Assembly (NCBI RefSeq): GCF_020382885.2
Contig: NC_058493.1
Location: forward strand, 24,531,999-24,595,998
Reading direction: 5' to 3'
Source: Scatophagus argus
Taxonomy: Eukaryota; Chordata; Actinopteri; Scatophagidae
DNA: 64,000 bases
Program-made: the position numbers and the translations under genes
Part shown: one piece after another, positions 13,110 through 28,100 of the stretch
Layout: each line of letters starts with the position of its first letter
How positions within the stretch are numbered: position 1 is the stretch's first letter
The notes under the pieces: model-generated
Told to the model about the DNA's origin: nothing
The model's database searches: none
Seen by the model: the letters and a program-made list of their open reading frames with translations, nothing else

Positions 13110-16100
13110 ATGGATCAACAGAGAGATAAATATGGCGAGCGGCCCACAAGGGCCGCTAAAGTTTCCCAGGGAAGCCGTAGTGGACACTCGTCCCGACCAT
13201 CTGGCTCCTCAAGCTCCTCCGGGGTTCTCATGGTGGGGCCAAATTTTCGTGTGGGAAAGAAGATCGGCTGTGGAAACTTTGGCGAACTGAAGCTCGGTAA
13301 GTTGAGGCTAAATCTTGTGTTAAGTGCTTCACGACGCAACAGAATAGTTGAGAATTTATTTAGTTAACGGCTCTTCTGTGTAAATACACTCAGGTGCCTT
13401 TACTGAACATTATAACTGCGATGAAGATATCATTTATTTTATCTCTGGTCAAGTGTACGTGACGAGTGAATCTGTAATTCACAGTTAAGCGATTGGATCA
13501 TTTCCTGTCATCAGCCTTTCCTGTATGGACCTTGCAAAATGTGCATTAAATTTAACATCTGGCTTATTCTTTTGTGAACCTGTTGTAAAACTTTAAGCCT
13601 TTTAAAAGCCTCTAATGTATGCTTTTTTTGTCTTATTTCAGGTAAAAATCTGTACACCAACGAGTATGTAGCTATTAAACTGGTAAGTGCACCCTTTCAT
13701 TCTGTGCTGAATTCTTCACCTCTGCAGACATAAAAAGTCATTTGCTAAAAGCTGGATAAAATATGTCCACAGCATAAAGTGGAGCAGTCGTTTTAAATCA
13801 GAATAAATGATGTTGGTGTAGAACTTAGTATTCGCAAACAGCATCACATTCTAACAAAAAGCGGTTTGCTTGAATAAAGTATTCGGGGATCACGAGAAAG
13901 TGAAATAGCAGCTACATAATGAAGCACTTGGTCTACTTCATATTAGAGATGCAGCTAAAATGAATTTAAATCATTGCTGTGTCCATATCAGTTTTAATCT
14001 ATTGCAGTATGATTAAATTGAATGGTTTTTTTTTCTGTTGATCTTCACAAACGTGACTCTTGGTTTGGTGAGGATGGCTGTGATACTGGACTGAGCTGGT
14101 CTTAGACAGAAATGTGAATGATGTGTGGATGCTTGGCGAGCTGGATCTTTCCAGTGGCTGCTGGACTGGAAACCATGACTCCTGACTCATGCATTTGTTA
14201 TTGCTCACCAGAGAGAAGCAAATACAGCAGAACAGTATTAAGGTTACCAGGCCAGTAGTTTTGAGCTGCTCACATGACCATATGGTGTGCAGGCACTGAC
14301 AAGAAAGAAGAAAAGTCAGAGGAAAATGTGTGTTCAGTTTCACATCATCACTGGGCTGGGAAGACGTTTTAGAACGTCTTTAGTTCATACTCGGGTCAAT
14401 TTCCCCAACATTTTAGCAGGAAAGTATTTATTTTCAAGGCAACATTTAATTGTCCCTTTTAACTCGGCGAATTATCTTTTGTGGGATTTGACTTTTTGAT
14501 TTTTCCACACTAAATGGGATCTTTGGAGAAAGACTTTTTTAACAGAGTTATTAGAGGACAAAAGTGAGGGACCCACATTTTTAATCCCAGGTGACAGGTT
14601 TGAGCTTTCTGATTGAAGAAATGGCTGCTGTGGAAACTGTCATGCACATAGTACTGATTAGCTTGATAAACCTGAGGTCTGTAATCACATTTTTCATCAT
14701 GTTTTATTCCAGTTTGTGAGGTTATTGTCATTAATTGTGTTCACTGCACAGGAACCAGTGAAGTCGAGGGCGCCGCAGTTGCATTTAGAGTACCGGTTCT
14801 ACAAAACTCTGGGAACTACAGGTAAGGTCACAGATTTGTTTGTGTGTCCTTGTGGTGTTCCTGTGTGACTGCATGACGATGATTTGACTGTTTTGGAAGA
14901 TCAGCCTGGAAGATTTGATCATTTCCACAGCAAGTGATTACTGCACTTGGGTTACGTGTTGATATTAAGCCCGGGTGGACGACTCATTCTAATCTCCTGG
15001 ACTTTGTGTACACGAGCGTGTGAATGGCGGCGTGCACAGCGAGGGGATTGAACAGCGACCTTGCTTGACAATGGACTTACTAGTGATGCTATTCAGTAGT
15101 GTCCTGTCTGCAGTAGCTGTAGCAAACATGTTTCCAATGTCCACTTGAGATTGAGACAATAATAATATCTTCTCCCTGGCTCTGTGTATGTGTTTAGTTG
15201 GGTCTTGTCTGGATGGGTCAGAACATTTTTTTAAATATAAGCTTATTAATTGCTGTGCACAAGAGTGTTTTGTTTTTTTAAAAACTTGCATTCATTTTTA
15301 GTCACGTGGTGCGGCAGCAGAGAGAAGCTGTGAAGGCAACGCTAAAAGGTTGTCTCCTTTTTAAGTCAGCATGATGGACTGAGTAGCAAAGAGTTCAAAA
15401 TGACAATTAGTGTTCAGTCTCTTTTTAACTCGGCCTTTGGTCTCCACCAGCTCCTGAGGGATTTCTCTGTCACTAAGTGTTCACAAGCCAGTCGTTTTTT
15501 ATGTTTTCGATCAAATGAGTTGAATGATGCTGTAAAGCTGAGGGGAGGTGGGAGCTGGCTGATGGTTCTCTGTAGGTTCATCACTTCTGCATTACACAAA
15601 AAAATAATTGATTATGGTCACGTTAAGGAAATGCAGGTTTATCTGACAGAAAAATGCATTTTTTGGATGTATGTTGTGGTGCTAAGGAATTAATTTATAT
15701 GATTAGCTTTCTGTTTTTTTACTAAAGCATCCAGAAATGTTGAGTAAAAGTTACTGTCACCGAATGATGGGAGATCATGTGGTCACAGGTCAGCACTAAT
15801 CCACATCACCAGATGGTCTTTAAATATTTTATATATTCAATATGCATGCTGTAGCATTTTCACCTCAGCCAATGTCACTGGTGATCATTTTCAGTGCATT
15901 ACCAGTGTGAATTTAGTACCCATTTATTATTTCTCTTCAGTTCACAGCATATGCAGTCGGTTGAGTCCAAGTGACTTCAGTCCAAATGTCAGAAATGTAA
16001 TTTCTCCTGATATCTGACCTGCAGTCTGGTTAGTTTTGCTGTTGTTCACACATAATGTCCAGTGGAAACTGTTTGTCCTCTTCACTGTCTGGTTCTGCTA

Positions 16101-19100
16101 ATGTCAACACTAATGGTACAAACACTGACATAACTGTATTTGTCCTTTTTCCGATCCGCATATTGTTTTCCCCAAGAATCCTGGCCTTTCAACTTTATTA
16201 GTCTGTGTTCACAAAGAAGGCTGCTTCTCCGCTTCTCTTCCCTTAATTCTGCTCCCTTGAGAATTTCTCAGTTTGTCATAAAAGATTAGTCAAGGTCTGC
16301 TGACACATCCCTGTTACAGCAACCACTGACAGGAGTCTGGTCGGCACTAAATCACTACAACAGAGAAATAAATTAAGGGCAAACTTTTTTAGTCTTGGTA
16401 CTTGAGGAAATGGGTGGGAGCACCAGAAACAATGGGACAATAGAAAAATCTTTTTTAGTTGTTGTTCTGTGCACTTCTGGTAAAATTGTTAAAATGATAA
16501 TGTATACGTTGAGCTGGTGGTGGCATGGAAACTCAGAAACTGTAGGTGTTGTTTGGTTACAGATAAGCTTGATCATCCTTCTTGTGATTAGCTTTCCTTA
16601 CTGATCGGTTAAGTCACAGCGTTACACTTTAGGGTTGGACTCAGAGTCGCAGTTTGCTGTGGAAAAATGAAAGCCACGTTTTTATGATGTACAGTTATCG
16701 ATGTGCTTTTTGGAGCTCAGTGTGCATATATGATAACCATACTGGGAATATAATGGCTATTGTTTTGCAAAGGCAAGGGCTGGAAAAGGCCAACTGTGCG
16801 GAAACTCATTAAATATTTAGACAGTGGGTCTGCCTCTCTTAGTACTAACCTGCCTCTGTCCTCTCCTCCAGATGGGATAACGTGACCTCATTTCTTCTTG
16901 GCTGTGTGCTGTGCCACATTCCTCTCAGCCAATGTGGTTGTCACAGTGTCTTTATGATTTAATGTGGTTTGACTCAGATGCTCAATCAGGTGTTGTATCT
17001 GGTGCACAACCAACTGTCACTGGATATTAATAAGGGTGATTCAATTAGGAATTAAGCATCTCCTTCCAGATATTATGTGAGATATTTGACAGTGCAGTCA
17101 ATATCGGTTTAATTTCTGCTTTGGTTTTACAAGAGAGCAGACTGTGAGGCATTAGTGTGCTGAGGACAAGACTGTTTTCAAGGATCAAGAGGGTTTGTCC
17201 AAAGGTGGGTGGACACTATTGAGCTGTTGAAGGTATTAGCAGCCAGGCCTCATAATGAAACACTACACCAAGGAGTAAAAATCCCCAAAGTGACACAGCT
17301 TACCAGATCTTACGGACACGTAAAGAAAAGGCCTGAAGTCTTATCTGCAGTATCCCTTCCCACAAATGCCAAAACGGGGACCATTATCAAAAATAGAGCT
17401 TCTCTCAGTGCACCGTTTTGATCTGAGAAGATAAGACATAGCGAGAAACTAGAGAGCAGCGTTTTATTTTCTCTACTGTTATCAGTTGTTAAAGAAGACG
17501 TTTCAAAAAATACTGCACATGTAAATAAAAAAAAACTCCCAATTTTAATTATAAACTTGAAAATAATCTCTGCTATAGTGTCTGGATTGACAGCAGTGTT
17601 TCAGGTGCTGCATAACAGCATTGTTGTCTTCTGTCATTTCTGCTGCTGCAATCCAGTCATTATGACTAAACAGTCTGTCACGTACATTTCCCTGTGAAAC
17701 ATGATCAGACATTGCAGTCATACAATTTACAACGTGAAAGCTTTTGCGTTGCATAAAGCTGAGGTCATGCTGTTAATTGCCTGAGCTCAGGAAGATGCAC
17801 CTTTCCTTTGAAATGTAATGACTGGCCTGTGCAGCGTAGCTAGTGTTTCATCACACAGAAGAAGAAATTAAGACTCTGCAAGTTTTTAATATTCACAAAC
17901 CCCATTGAACCTGCTCGAGAACTTGAAAATCAAAGACAAAACACAATTTTCACATCTTCCCAAATATGATAGTGTTTGTTTCTACGCCAGAATTGCAGTA
18001 TAATCACAAATATTGATTTCTTTTCTCCTTTCAGACAGAACTATCTATAGATCTACTTGCAGAAACATTTTAAAAGACTTCATAGATAATTCCAAATTAA
18101 TTTTGTAACAATAAAAATTAATTGCTGGCTATGCAGCTCCGTAACTCATAGAATATGAATGAATGGCGCAGTAGTTAAATAAATGATCCAATAAATGAGC
18201 AGACTGGCAATCAACAGTGCAGGCTCAGGGAAAGCAGCTGCTGAACTGATGCAGGCCAGCAAATATGTCTGTCAGAGATTTAATTTGAGCAACCAATCAC
18301 AGGAGTGATTGTTCAGACTTCTTGCAGTCAGAAATTGATCAGAAAGCTTGATATGAAACAAGAGGAAAGTTTCTGTTTGTTAAAATTGGCGCCTGTCTGT
18401 GAGTCCCGGCAGATTTCAGTGTCGAAGACAAATGGGAGAAATCCCAGTCAAATATTTGTCCTGTCCGAGTTTATTGAGCTTAAAGGTGGAGTCAGGGATT
18501 CAGCCTCATTCCCACGTCATCAAATACAGATGCCGACTTTTGCCACCAGTCAGCTATAGCTGAAAGAGTGGCGCCGGCTCAGTCTGAAGCCCCCTTCAGA
18601 CACAAAGCGATTGGAGCTGCGCTCACTGCTGGCTTCAGCGGGCTGTCGACCGGCATATCGAGCAGTGCAGCGAAAAGGCTTTGTAGCACAGTGCTATTGG
18701 AAATAATGGCTTTCAGAGTGCGTAGGTGTTGTTGTCATGCTGCGTCAGTATTTGGTGGTTAGGCAGGCTTTTTTACACTCAATCTGAGTATGCATTTCAT
18801 CAGAGTGGAGCAATTAAAGCAGCAATGAAACACATGTAATGGTTTTGTTCACTGCATAAGCTAGCCTGTAGAAAATTGTCCTCGGAGTTAGTTGTTTTCA
18901 CTGGACATTACGACTGAAGAGATTTAAATGTCAGAACTGAACAAAAGTTTGCGGTAAAAAACAGAAACACTGGGCCCGAGCTAGCAGCCACAAGCGACAT
19001 GAAATATTCTGGATAGCCAGTGCAGGACCAGCATGAATAACCCATCTGTCCTCATACTGTGTCGCCACTTCCATCTCATATTTCTTTTCCAGGAAGCCAC

Positions 19101-22100
19101 ACCTGTCATAAATTTACAGTGTGGTACAGTAGAGTACATCCTGGACAGGTGAACTGTCTATCACAGGGCCGACACACACATGCTTATATAGTAAGAAACA
19201 AACATTCACTTTCACACCCACAGTCAGTTTGGAGTCACGAATTCACATAACCTGCATTTCTTTGGACTGTGGGAGGAAGCCCACTCAGGCACGAGGAGAA
19301 CATGCAAACTCCACTCAGAGAGGCACCGCACAGTAATCCCAGTGTAATTATTTCTCTAATGTTTTCTTCCATGAGTTAAAAAACGCACTCAATGTTTTCA
19401 ACAAGCATGAAGAAATGGGCGTTTTTAATCCTTCTGTAACATGAACAGTTTTGTAGAACCATAACCCTTGTGAGGTGGTGTCGTGTCGCTGTAGCATTCA
19501 GCTTGTTATAACATAGAATTACATTATAAAACAAGTCCACAAAACATTGGATAAAAACTGCTACCAGATGGTCTGAATAAAACATCCAAGCTTGGGAGTG
19601 GTCTCATCAGAGTCCAGTGAATGATCTGGTCTTTGACAGCAGCATGAAAAATTGCACCCACAAGAAAGTAGCGCGGGGAGATTTGGGCAAGTGCCCGTCA
19701 GTTGAATTCATTCATCACACATTCATCACATTCATCTTGTCCCCATTTTTGTTGTAAAACACAGCAGCCAGCACCTGTCAGATTACAGGAACACATAGGA
19801 AACTGGATTCTTTGGTTTTACTCGGGACAAGCAGTTCAGTTCAATGACTGACAGGACTGATGCGTGTGAGAAGGCCCACATAAAACTTTGGTGGTTATGA
19901 TACTGTAAGTATATATACCGTATCCAATGTTTGTGTTTTATTATGTAATACAACTGCATAGTATAAGTTCTGAGCACATTAAAATTAGTAAAACTAACTC
20001 TACGTTCCATTATGGTCATTTCTGTACTTATTAGTTTGTAAGGTTTGAACTAAGTACTGAAAAAAGTCTTTTGGAAGCATGGCACCTGCAAAATGTCAAA
20101 ATGTTGCAGAGACAACATTTTGTGCTGCTTCTCTCACCAACGCAAACTGTCGGCGTGGATGTTTTGTTGTAAGTGCTGCGTTTGTTTGTCCATGCCACAC
20201 GCCGCTCGCTGGCTCACAGCAGTGCAGAAATGCCTTCAACACCCAGTCGGTGCTACACCCAGGCATTGTGCTCTTTATTTTTTTGTGAAAATCAAATAAG
20301 AGAAGTCAAAAGTGGTACCTACAAAATTGGTAGCTTCCATCACAGTTGGTCTTGCTTTACAATTAGAATGTGCATTGCAGCACAGGACAGATTCACTCTC
20401 TTGTGAGGACCGTTTCATCATAGATGGTAACGGTTTTGTGACTGATCACTGCTTTTACTTTGCTAGTAAAAAGCTTGTCCGACCTTGTTTTGAATTGAAC
20501 AACCGTTTAGCCACTTATTTACAGCACATCTCCAATCTGACACATTTTTAGGCCTCCCACAGGCGCCTGGGGTTTCAAGGCACTCATTCCTATGGTACAA
20601 TTAGCAACCCACAGAACTGCATAATGGTGTCCAGAAACACAGGATGGAGCACAGCATGACTCCTACATGCCCATATGCTAGCTGACAGCATTTACGCCAC
20701 CTTTCATGCTGCAGTGTATTTCCCATTACCCAACTGGCAAGTCAGATATCTCTAGCAACATATTCACATGAATATGTGAAAGCACGACCTCAGGATTAGT
20801 ATTAGTATTTAGCTTTCTGATTATCAGTGGCTGCTTAAATTGCCTGAATGGAATAATAAGTTTACAGTGGCAATTTGATCACTTCACAAAACTTTATTGT
20901 GCCATCTCATTTCTTAGAGCTGTCTCCTTCAGTAAACTGAACACACAACCAATTTAGTGTTGACAGGCCTGTGTGTGTGTGTGTGTGTGTGTGTGCAGGG
21001 GGAGAAAGTCTTCAAGCTTTTACACTGATGTAAATATTTTACTGAGCTTACATGTACCAGATCGGGGGGGGATATTAAAAAGAATTACACATTTAGCCAA
21101 AGCTGCTCTCATCAGTGTTTTAGTGTAAACTATGGATCAGATGACTACAGTGTGAAAGGTGTTGCTGATGGTGACAAACCCACAAGATGTTATCAATCAA
21201 ATCTGCAGCTTTCCTTGGCTACAGGGAGTGTTGTATTGTCTCTACCTTCAGCTCGTGGTTTTTAATTTACAGCTGGAATCTTAACTGTGTTGGTTCACTC
21301 TCACCACATTTGTCAGCTTAGTTAACCAGTGAAACAGGCAGCTATTTTCTGTCAGCGCTGATAAATCTTGTGTACATTACTTGCCCGTCATAAAATGACA
21401 GACTTCTATAGAAAGAACTAGTTGCTTCTTTCTACGTAAGTCTGTCATTTGATGATGATAAGATAGTTCTGATACTGATTACCCATATCAGAAATGCTTT
21501 TGAAACTGCCTGAAATGTTAAATTGTGTCCTGATGAGTCGATGTAACAATCTGATAAAATGTCATGTATTGATTAGACAGCTGTGTGCATCTTAGCAGAT
21601 TGTTTTTACGTCGCAGTCACAAGTATCCATCCGTACAGGGAAGAACGTTATTATTTCACTCCCGTTTGCCGGGTTAAATGCGTGTTAATGTTGTTCTGTG
21701 TCTGCTGGATGTGACGCACTGCAAAAAGCTGCTACCATATTCACCATATCAACCTTATAAGGTGATAATATGTCAGTGTTGTGTTTAGTTTGTTAGCTTG
21801 TGCAAGTGACCCTCCAAAAAAAGTCAGTGAATGCACATTTAAATTTTAGATTTTCCAATGAATTCGTTCATTCAGATTATCCATAAGGAACAATTTGTGT
21901 GTTTTTATACGTAAATACATATACTGTATGCTCCTACATACACACACACATGCACTCAGTATGCACGAGGTAGCTACTGTGGACGTAGAGACGTAGCTAC
22001 TGTGGTTGCCGTTGGCAGATACTCAGTATTAAAGGGCTGGCTTTGGGATTGGGGACATGAAAAGCAATCAGAATGTCCCTGTGTGGGTTTTTTTTTTTAA

Positions 22101-25100
22101 ACTTCTATGCAATTATAATATTTCCAAGGCCTGAGCTCAGCTTAAGCACTCTGATAAAGCAAGGTCTGTCTGATTGAAGCACCAACATTTCTTTGAAGTT
22201 TCTTGAGGGGACCTTTTTTAATAGGACTCTGACTAGCAGTAAGCAGGGCCAAACTTTGAATCGTGCTCCCCTCAAGGCAATTAACAGTTTGACCTGATTT
22301 ACTTCTCTTTGAAACTGAAGTTCAGGATGTGGTCAGTAACCCAAGAAAGGATGCAGATATCACCAATAACAAGAACCTATAAAATGATGGGATTTGTATG
22401 CTCGTAAAACTCCTAAATCCTGCAAAATATTACAGATGTCATACTGTGTGTGCAGGATGGTGAGGCCTTTAGAAACCGCCCCGCACGTGTGCTTTTCGTG
22501 TTATTAAAAACTGTATGAATAAAAGAAAAGTCCAAATGCTTCACACTCTGCCACCCTTACAACGTCAGACAGCAAACTCACACACTTTTCTAGAAACTTG
22601 ACAGCACAAGGAGCTTTAATTCCCACATTGTCAGTATTGCAAACAACCCATATGAGTGCATGGATCAGAGCCTCAGCCTTACCATTATTACTGTTACATT
22701 ATCTGACCATGCGACGCTAAACTGCACGTTGACAAGACGTGAAATAAGAGCCAAGGTGACAGATGGAAGGGATTTTGGAGCAATTAGAGTGAGTAGAGCA
22801 GAGAGGATATGATTCAGTCGGGAGGATGTGATATGAGGCAGTGAAAGATTAGTTTTTGGCCTGCAGTGGAGAAGTGACACAGTTCTATTTGCAGGCACTG
22901 TGTTGTATTTTACTTGAGAGTTAATGTTTACTGAGCAGCTTTTTCTGCTTTCAGTCCTCAGCAGCCTTGTGGTGCTCCTCCTCCTCCTATCTGACCAGTT
23001 TGAGGCCTCTTACGGCTGACCTCGGACCAAACTTAGAAATGTCATTAGTCAAGGGAGACAAGAATAACAAACACTTGTGCCACCCTAAATGTCTCAGAAT
23101 TCTCACTGGCATCTGCTGACACATTCTGCTTTTGATTATCTACTAGCTGGTATTTGCTTTTCTTTCAAGACTTTGCTATTTATTATCTAAGTTAACAGTG
23201 ATCTTTCAGGCTTGGATGCAATTACTTTTAAACAGAGAAAAGACTAAGGATCACTTAGACAAATGTGCAGATGTACAGCTGTGTCCACTGGGCTGGGATT
23301 TCTGTCTCTTCGAAGTCTAATTTCTTTTCTTTCTTGCGTTTCAGCTGAAGGCATCCCTCAGGTGTTCTACTTTGGGCCCTGTGGGAAATACAATGCCATG
23401 GTTCTAGAGCTGCTGGGCCCGAGTCTAGAGGACCTCTTTGACCTTTGTGACAGGACCTTTTCACTGAAGACTGTCTTAATGATTGCAATTCAGCTGGTGA
23501 GTTCAGAGTATCATATGACTCATGAAGTTCTTTTGCTGCCTGTTGGACAAATAAAAACAGTCCCCAGTGCAGCCTCTTGTTTTTAACAGTCACTGTTTCA
23601 TTTGGATCACCTACATTGCTGTACTGTCATGAAGCAAAATTGCTGGTAATGAAACTCAAAACTTCCTGTGTGTGTTTCACAATAGAAGTCTTGCAGGGTT
23701 TGAAGGGGTTCTACCTCCTCAGTCGCTGGGAGATTTAACACACGCTTTTCCCAGAAAGGCTGGTAGCTGTCTCAAAAAGCAAATCCATCACTGATTCTCA
23801 TTAAGTTTGGGCAGCGCAGAGGGTGGTTTGACCCAGTCTTTTAATGTGCCTCAGACATCTCAAACTTTCTAGCATTTCATTTTGTCAGCACAAAATCTGC
23901 AGCGCTCTTGTAATTCAGATCGCCTCTGCAAATTTGTAAGAAGACAAAACCAGGATACAAACGAGCACAACTAAAGCGCGGTGTTGCAGCACAGAGATTT
24001 ACTAAAGCCGCCTCCTTCATTTTTTTTTTTGGCACAAATGAGTGACACAGTTGGTGCTGTGAGCTAAAACTCAGCTCAGATTCAGGTTATCAGGATCCCT
24101 CGAGGTCAAGCCAAGGTTTTTATTACTCACAACATTATTTATTTTCCAATTGTGTAGCTTTTATTTTGTCTGTTGCAAATCTCTTCAAATCATCGTCGTT
24201 CTGATCCTGATTTCTGATGCTTTTGTATTCTGAAGCCCCTGCGGGATGTTGGTGTTGAGTGAGAATTTTTAACCACTGACTCAGGCTTTTGCAGTGTGAA
24301 AGTAATGAGCCACTGTGGTAGCTGTGCAGCGTAGTGAATTAATCATTGGTCAATCAACATAAATTAATTGATCATAAATTGTTCTTCCTTCATCAGGTAA
24401 GAATACTTACATTATACCTGCAGCTAAGAGTAATTGTAAAGTTACTCAAATTGATTATATTAATCAATAATACAAATAATCATTAGTTGCAAACTCAGTG
24501 TCTTATAATGACAGGAAATTTATACCAATAAGTGGATCACTTTTTTTTTTATTGATGTCTTTAAGTCTGTAATAATGTCTTTAAACGGCACTCCAGTATT
24601 CAAGTATAGCACTTCCATAAAGTACTTTAGAGAAAGATTAAAAAAACAGAATTGTCAAAATTGATTCTACAGAAGCCAAGATACACTGGATCCTACTTTT
24701 CCCTCAGTGAAAATCAGCTGCATCTGTCACGTCTTTCAAACCTGACAGGCTGAAATGACTTGGATGATGTCTCTCACTTGACTTAACGAGTCTTGTGCAA
24801 GTGTTTTCACAAGTGTCATAGTGCTACCTGTGACAAGTGGTCTTCTTGTGTAACATCAGTGTAGTGCCCCTTTAAATGTGTACTGATGCCGAATTCAGTT
24901 AGCCAGAATGTGCAGGATGTGCTTGATTCCCACAGTCCCACAGTGTTTGTGGCCAGATTAGATCTGACAGTTTTTATTTATTTATTTTAAGTGACTCTGT
25001 GTTGTTTATCACCAGATTTCTCGAATGGAGTACGTGCACTCTAAAAACCTCATCTATAGAGATGTGAAGCCCGAAAACTTTCTCATTGGACGGCAAGGGA

Positions 25101-28100
25101 ATAAAAAGGAACACATTATCCACATCATTGACTTTGGCCTGGCAAAAGAATACATCGACCCCGAGACCAAAAAACACATTCCATACCGGGAGCATAAGAG
25201 CTTGACTGGCACTGCGCGATATATGTCCATCAATACACATTTAGGCAAAGGTAAGATTCATTCCACAGCCTTGTTGTTGTTTTGGTACTTTATTCTTCAG
25301 AAGAGTTTGTGTCAGGTGCTTCATCACTTTCTCAGTGAAATGTATTCAAACTTATTGATACAGAGCAAAGCCGGCGAGATGACCTGGAGGCCTTAGGCCA
25401 CATGTTCATGTATTTCCTTCGTGGAAGTCTACCGTGGCAAGGACTAAAGGTATGCCAAGTACATGGAAGTGTTGTAAAATCTGTTACAAATTAAATATAA
25501 TAAATAAAACATGAAATCATAATCCAGTAATCGGATCAATATATATATATATATATTATATGGAGTTGTTTATGAAACATTTTAGAATGTGTTGAAAGTT
25601 CAAAACCAAATTCAGAATTCAAATTAAGAGAATTTAAATCAAAAGGCTTCAGATACCAGAAATAAAATGAAGTGGAACTTAAATATTCATCACTTTGTGT
25701 CCACTCCAGTCAGCTGTACAGTCGGGGCTCAAGATTTTCTCTTAACCCGTCTGTATTAATGAATAAGGACACATTAAGTTCTGATATAATTCTGATTAAT
25801 GCTCATTAGAATTGGTTCTAGTTGTCTTTATTTGCTTCTCCTGCAGGCCGACACGTTGAAAGAACGATACCAGAAGATCGGCGACACAAAACGAAACACT
25901 CCCATTGAGGTCCTCTGTGAGAACTTCCCAGGTACGCTGACTGTGCCTGTAAAATGCCGTATAAAGCCTGAAAATGATCACATTAATCGGCTGTGATTTG
26001 ACCACTTTCTTCCAAATAAAACAGTTTAAATGAAAGGTTAAACCATTCTTCTTTTTTTCCCCCTCTTTTTGTGTAATTCAGAGGAGATGGCCACCTACCT
26101 ACGATACGTGAGACGGTTGGACTTCTTTGAAAAACCCGACTATGAATATCTGAGGACTCTGTTCACTGAACTGTTTGAGCGAAAAGGATACACCTTTGAC
26201 TACACTTACGACTGGGTTGGCAGGCAGATAGTAAGTACTGCATGTAAACTGTTTCACAGATTTGAAAGCTTCCTGATTGCACAGCATTGACCTGACTGTC
26301 CCTCTCAGCCCACACCCGTGGGGTCTGTCCACATAGACTCTGGGGCGTCTGCTGTCACGAGAGAGAGCCATCCTCACAGAGACCGGCCCTCACAGCACCC
26401 ACCAGTTCGAAATCAGGTACGCCAGGTTTGGTTTTTAGTAGTGGCCATTTGTGTTTGTCAGGCTTCTGATAAAGTGAAAGCAGGGGGAATGGCGCATTAT
26501 AGCCTGAGCTGTTCCACCCTGCGTATCCACAAAGAGTCTCAGTGTGACCTTGAACCTGACCTGCCAATGACAGAAACTGCAGCGTAATATGTTATTCAGG
26601 ATTCCTTAGATATCAGGGTTATTAGCACATGTGCTTGCAGAGTTTCAGTGGCTTTCAAACCATTTATCCTAATAATCACTGTATTCTTAATCAGACAATC
26701 TGTTTTAATTATTTGTTGACGAGCGTTTCAGACCAGAAAGTGAAATGAGTTCTGCTGTCAGTGCAGCCCTCAGAGATGAAGATAAGTGACACAGTGCTTT
26801 ATAATCATTCACTTACTGTAATAAATTGAAGTGAGGTAGACTAAGACATAGAGAAGGAGGGATTATTTGATTTGTGCGAAGGCACAGGAGAGAGACCATA
26901 ACATGAACATAAGCTGTCAGTGCAGTGTGTGTGTTTCATTAATGGTCTTTCTGTTCACAATTTTCAAGGGACTGCAGTTCATCTTGCATTTGTTTTTGTT
27001 ATTATGGTGCAAAGTTTAAAGTTTGGGTGAATACAGACATTCAAACCTTTCTGTCAGTTAAGGACTTTAATAACTTTTTCATTGAGTTCACTGGTGAACG
27101 TACTCCAAAGTTTTATTTGCGTAAACTCTTGTGCTTTCATTACTATATTTAACTTCCGTGACAACTCGTCAAACAAACGGTTCATTTCATAAAGAATATT
27201 TTGAAGAGGTTGAAAAGTCTGTTAAGAACTGTAGGCTTAATTTGAGTGTTATTTAGGAATAATGAGATTAAGGTCAAAGTCTGAGATTTGAGAGCTTACC
27301 TCCATTTGGCTTCAGGCTCATTAGTTTCTGGTTCAGTTCTCTGGCTGAAGCCTTGCTTTGATTTCGATTCACTCTTTTATTTTGTTACATTTTTTTCCTT
27401 CATCATTTCTCATGCTGCTTTGCATGGTACCTGGCCTCGCACACCCAATTACCCATCTTTCCTAACACAATTATTCCATCACTCCTCCACCCTCCTCACC
27501 CCCCCTCCCATTGCACCCCCGATCCCTCTTCCCCTCCTTTCACCGACGCCTCCGACTCCTGAGCAGACCGCAGTCTCAGATCGACGAGGAGCATGGGAGG
27601 TGCAGCCAACACGCCAAGCAAACTCCTATCTGACCTCCCACCTGGCAGCGGACAGGCATGGGGGCTCAGTGCAGGTATACACCCTTCACCTGATCAACCA
27701 ACAGCCCTCCACCCGATCTCTATGGAGTCAGATCTGTCTCATGGGTTTTAAGATGAAAGCGGATGACTGCATCATCAAACGTAAAATACTCAGTGATCGG
27801 CGCAAAATATTTTGAAACGGATTTTAAAGAAACTTTGGGCATATAAAAATGATGATTCTTCACTTCTGTAGCATGTCTGTAGTTTAGTTTTGATCGATAT
27901 TTTTAATTTACAGCTATTTTTACACTTTGAGATGTAGTTTCCAGATCTCGCAGAATCAAGCCTGTAAACGTGTTCACCATAAGAGAGCTGCTAAAAATTA
28001 CTGGTATTTCCTGAATGTTTTAGGTATTTCTAATTATCATAATTTGCGGTTAACAAGTTAATGTACAATAATAAATACCAGACATTTTTCCAGGAAAAGA

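Larger units (their letters stand above)
14822..23344 (+). other. csnk1g1: csnk1g1 8.5-kb intron between kinase exons
   Basis: The largest intron. It contains a dispersed repeat at about 19120-19330, a (TG)n run at 20971-20995 and a strong hairpin at 21388-21455. No supported protein-coding exon was seen; the open frames inside are short and unrelated to known families. Confidence 0.6.

Noticed and set aside
14360..14383. Small palindrome AAGACGTTTTAGAACGTCTT
   Set aside because: Only 8 paired bases, within chance for this length of sequence.
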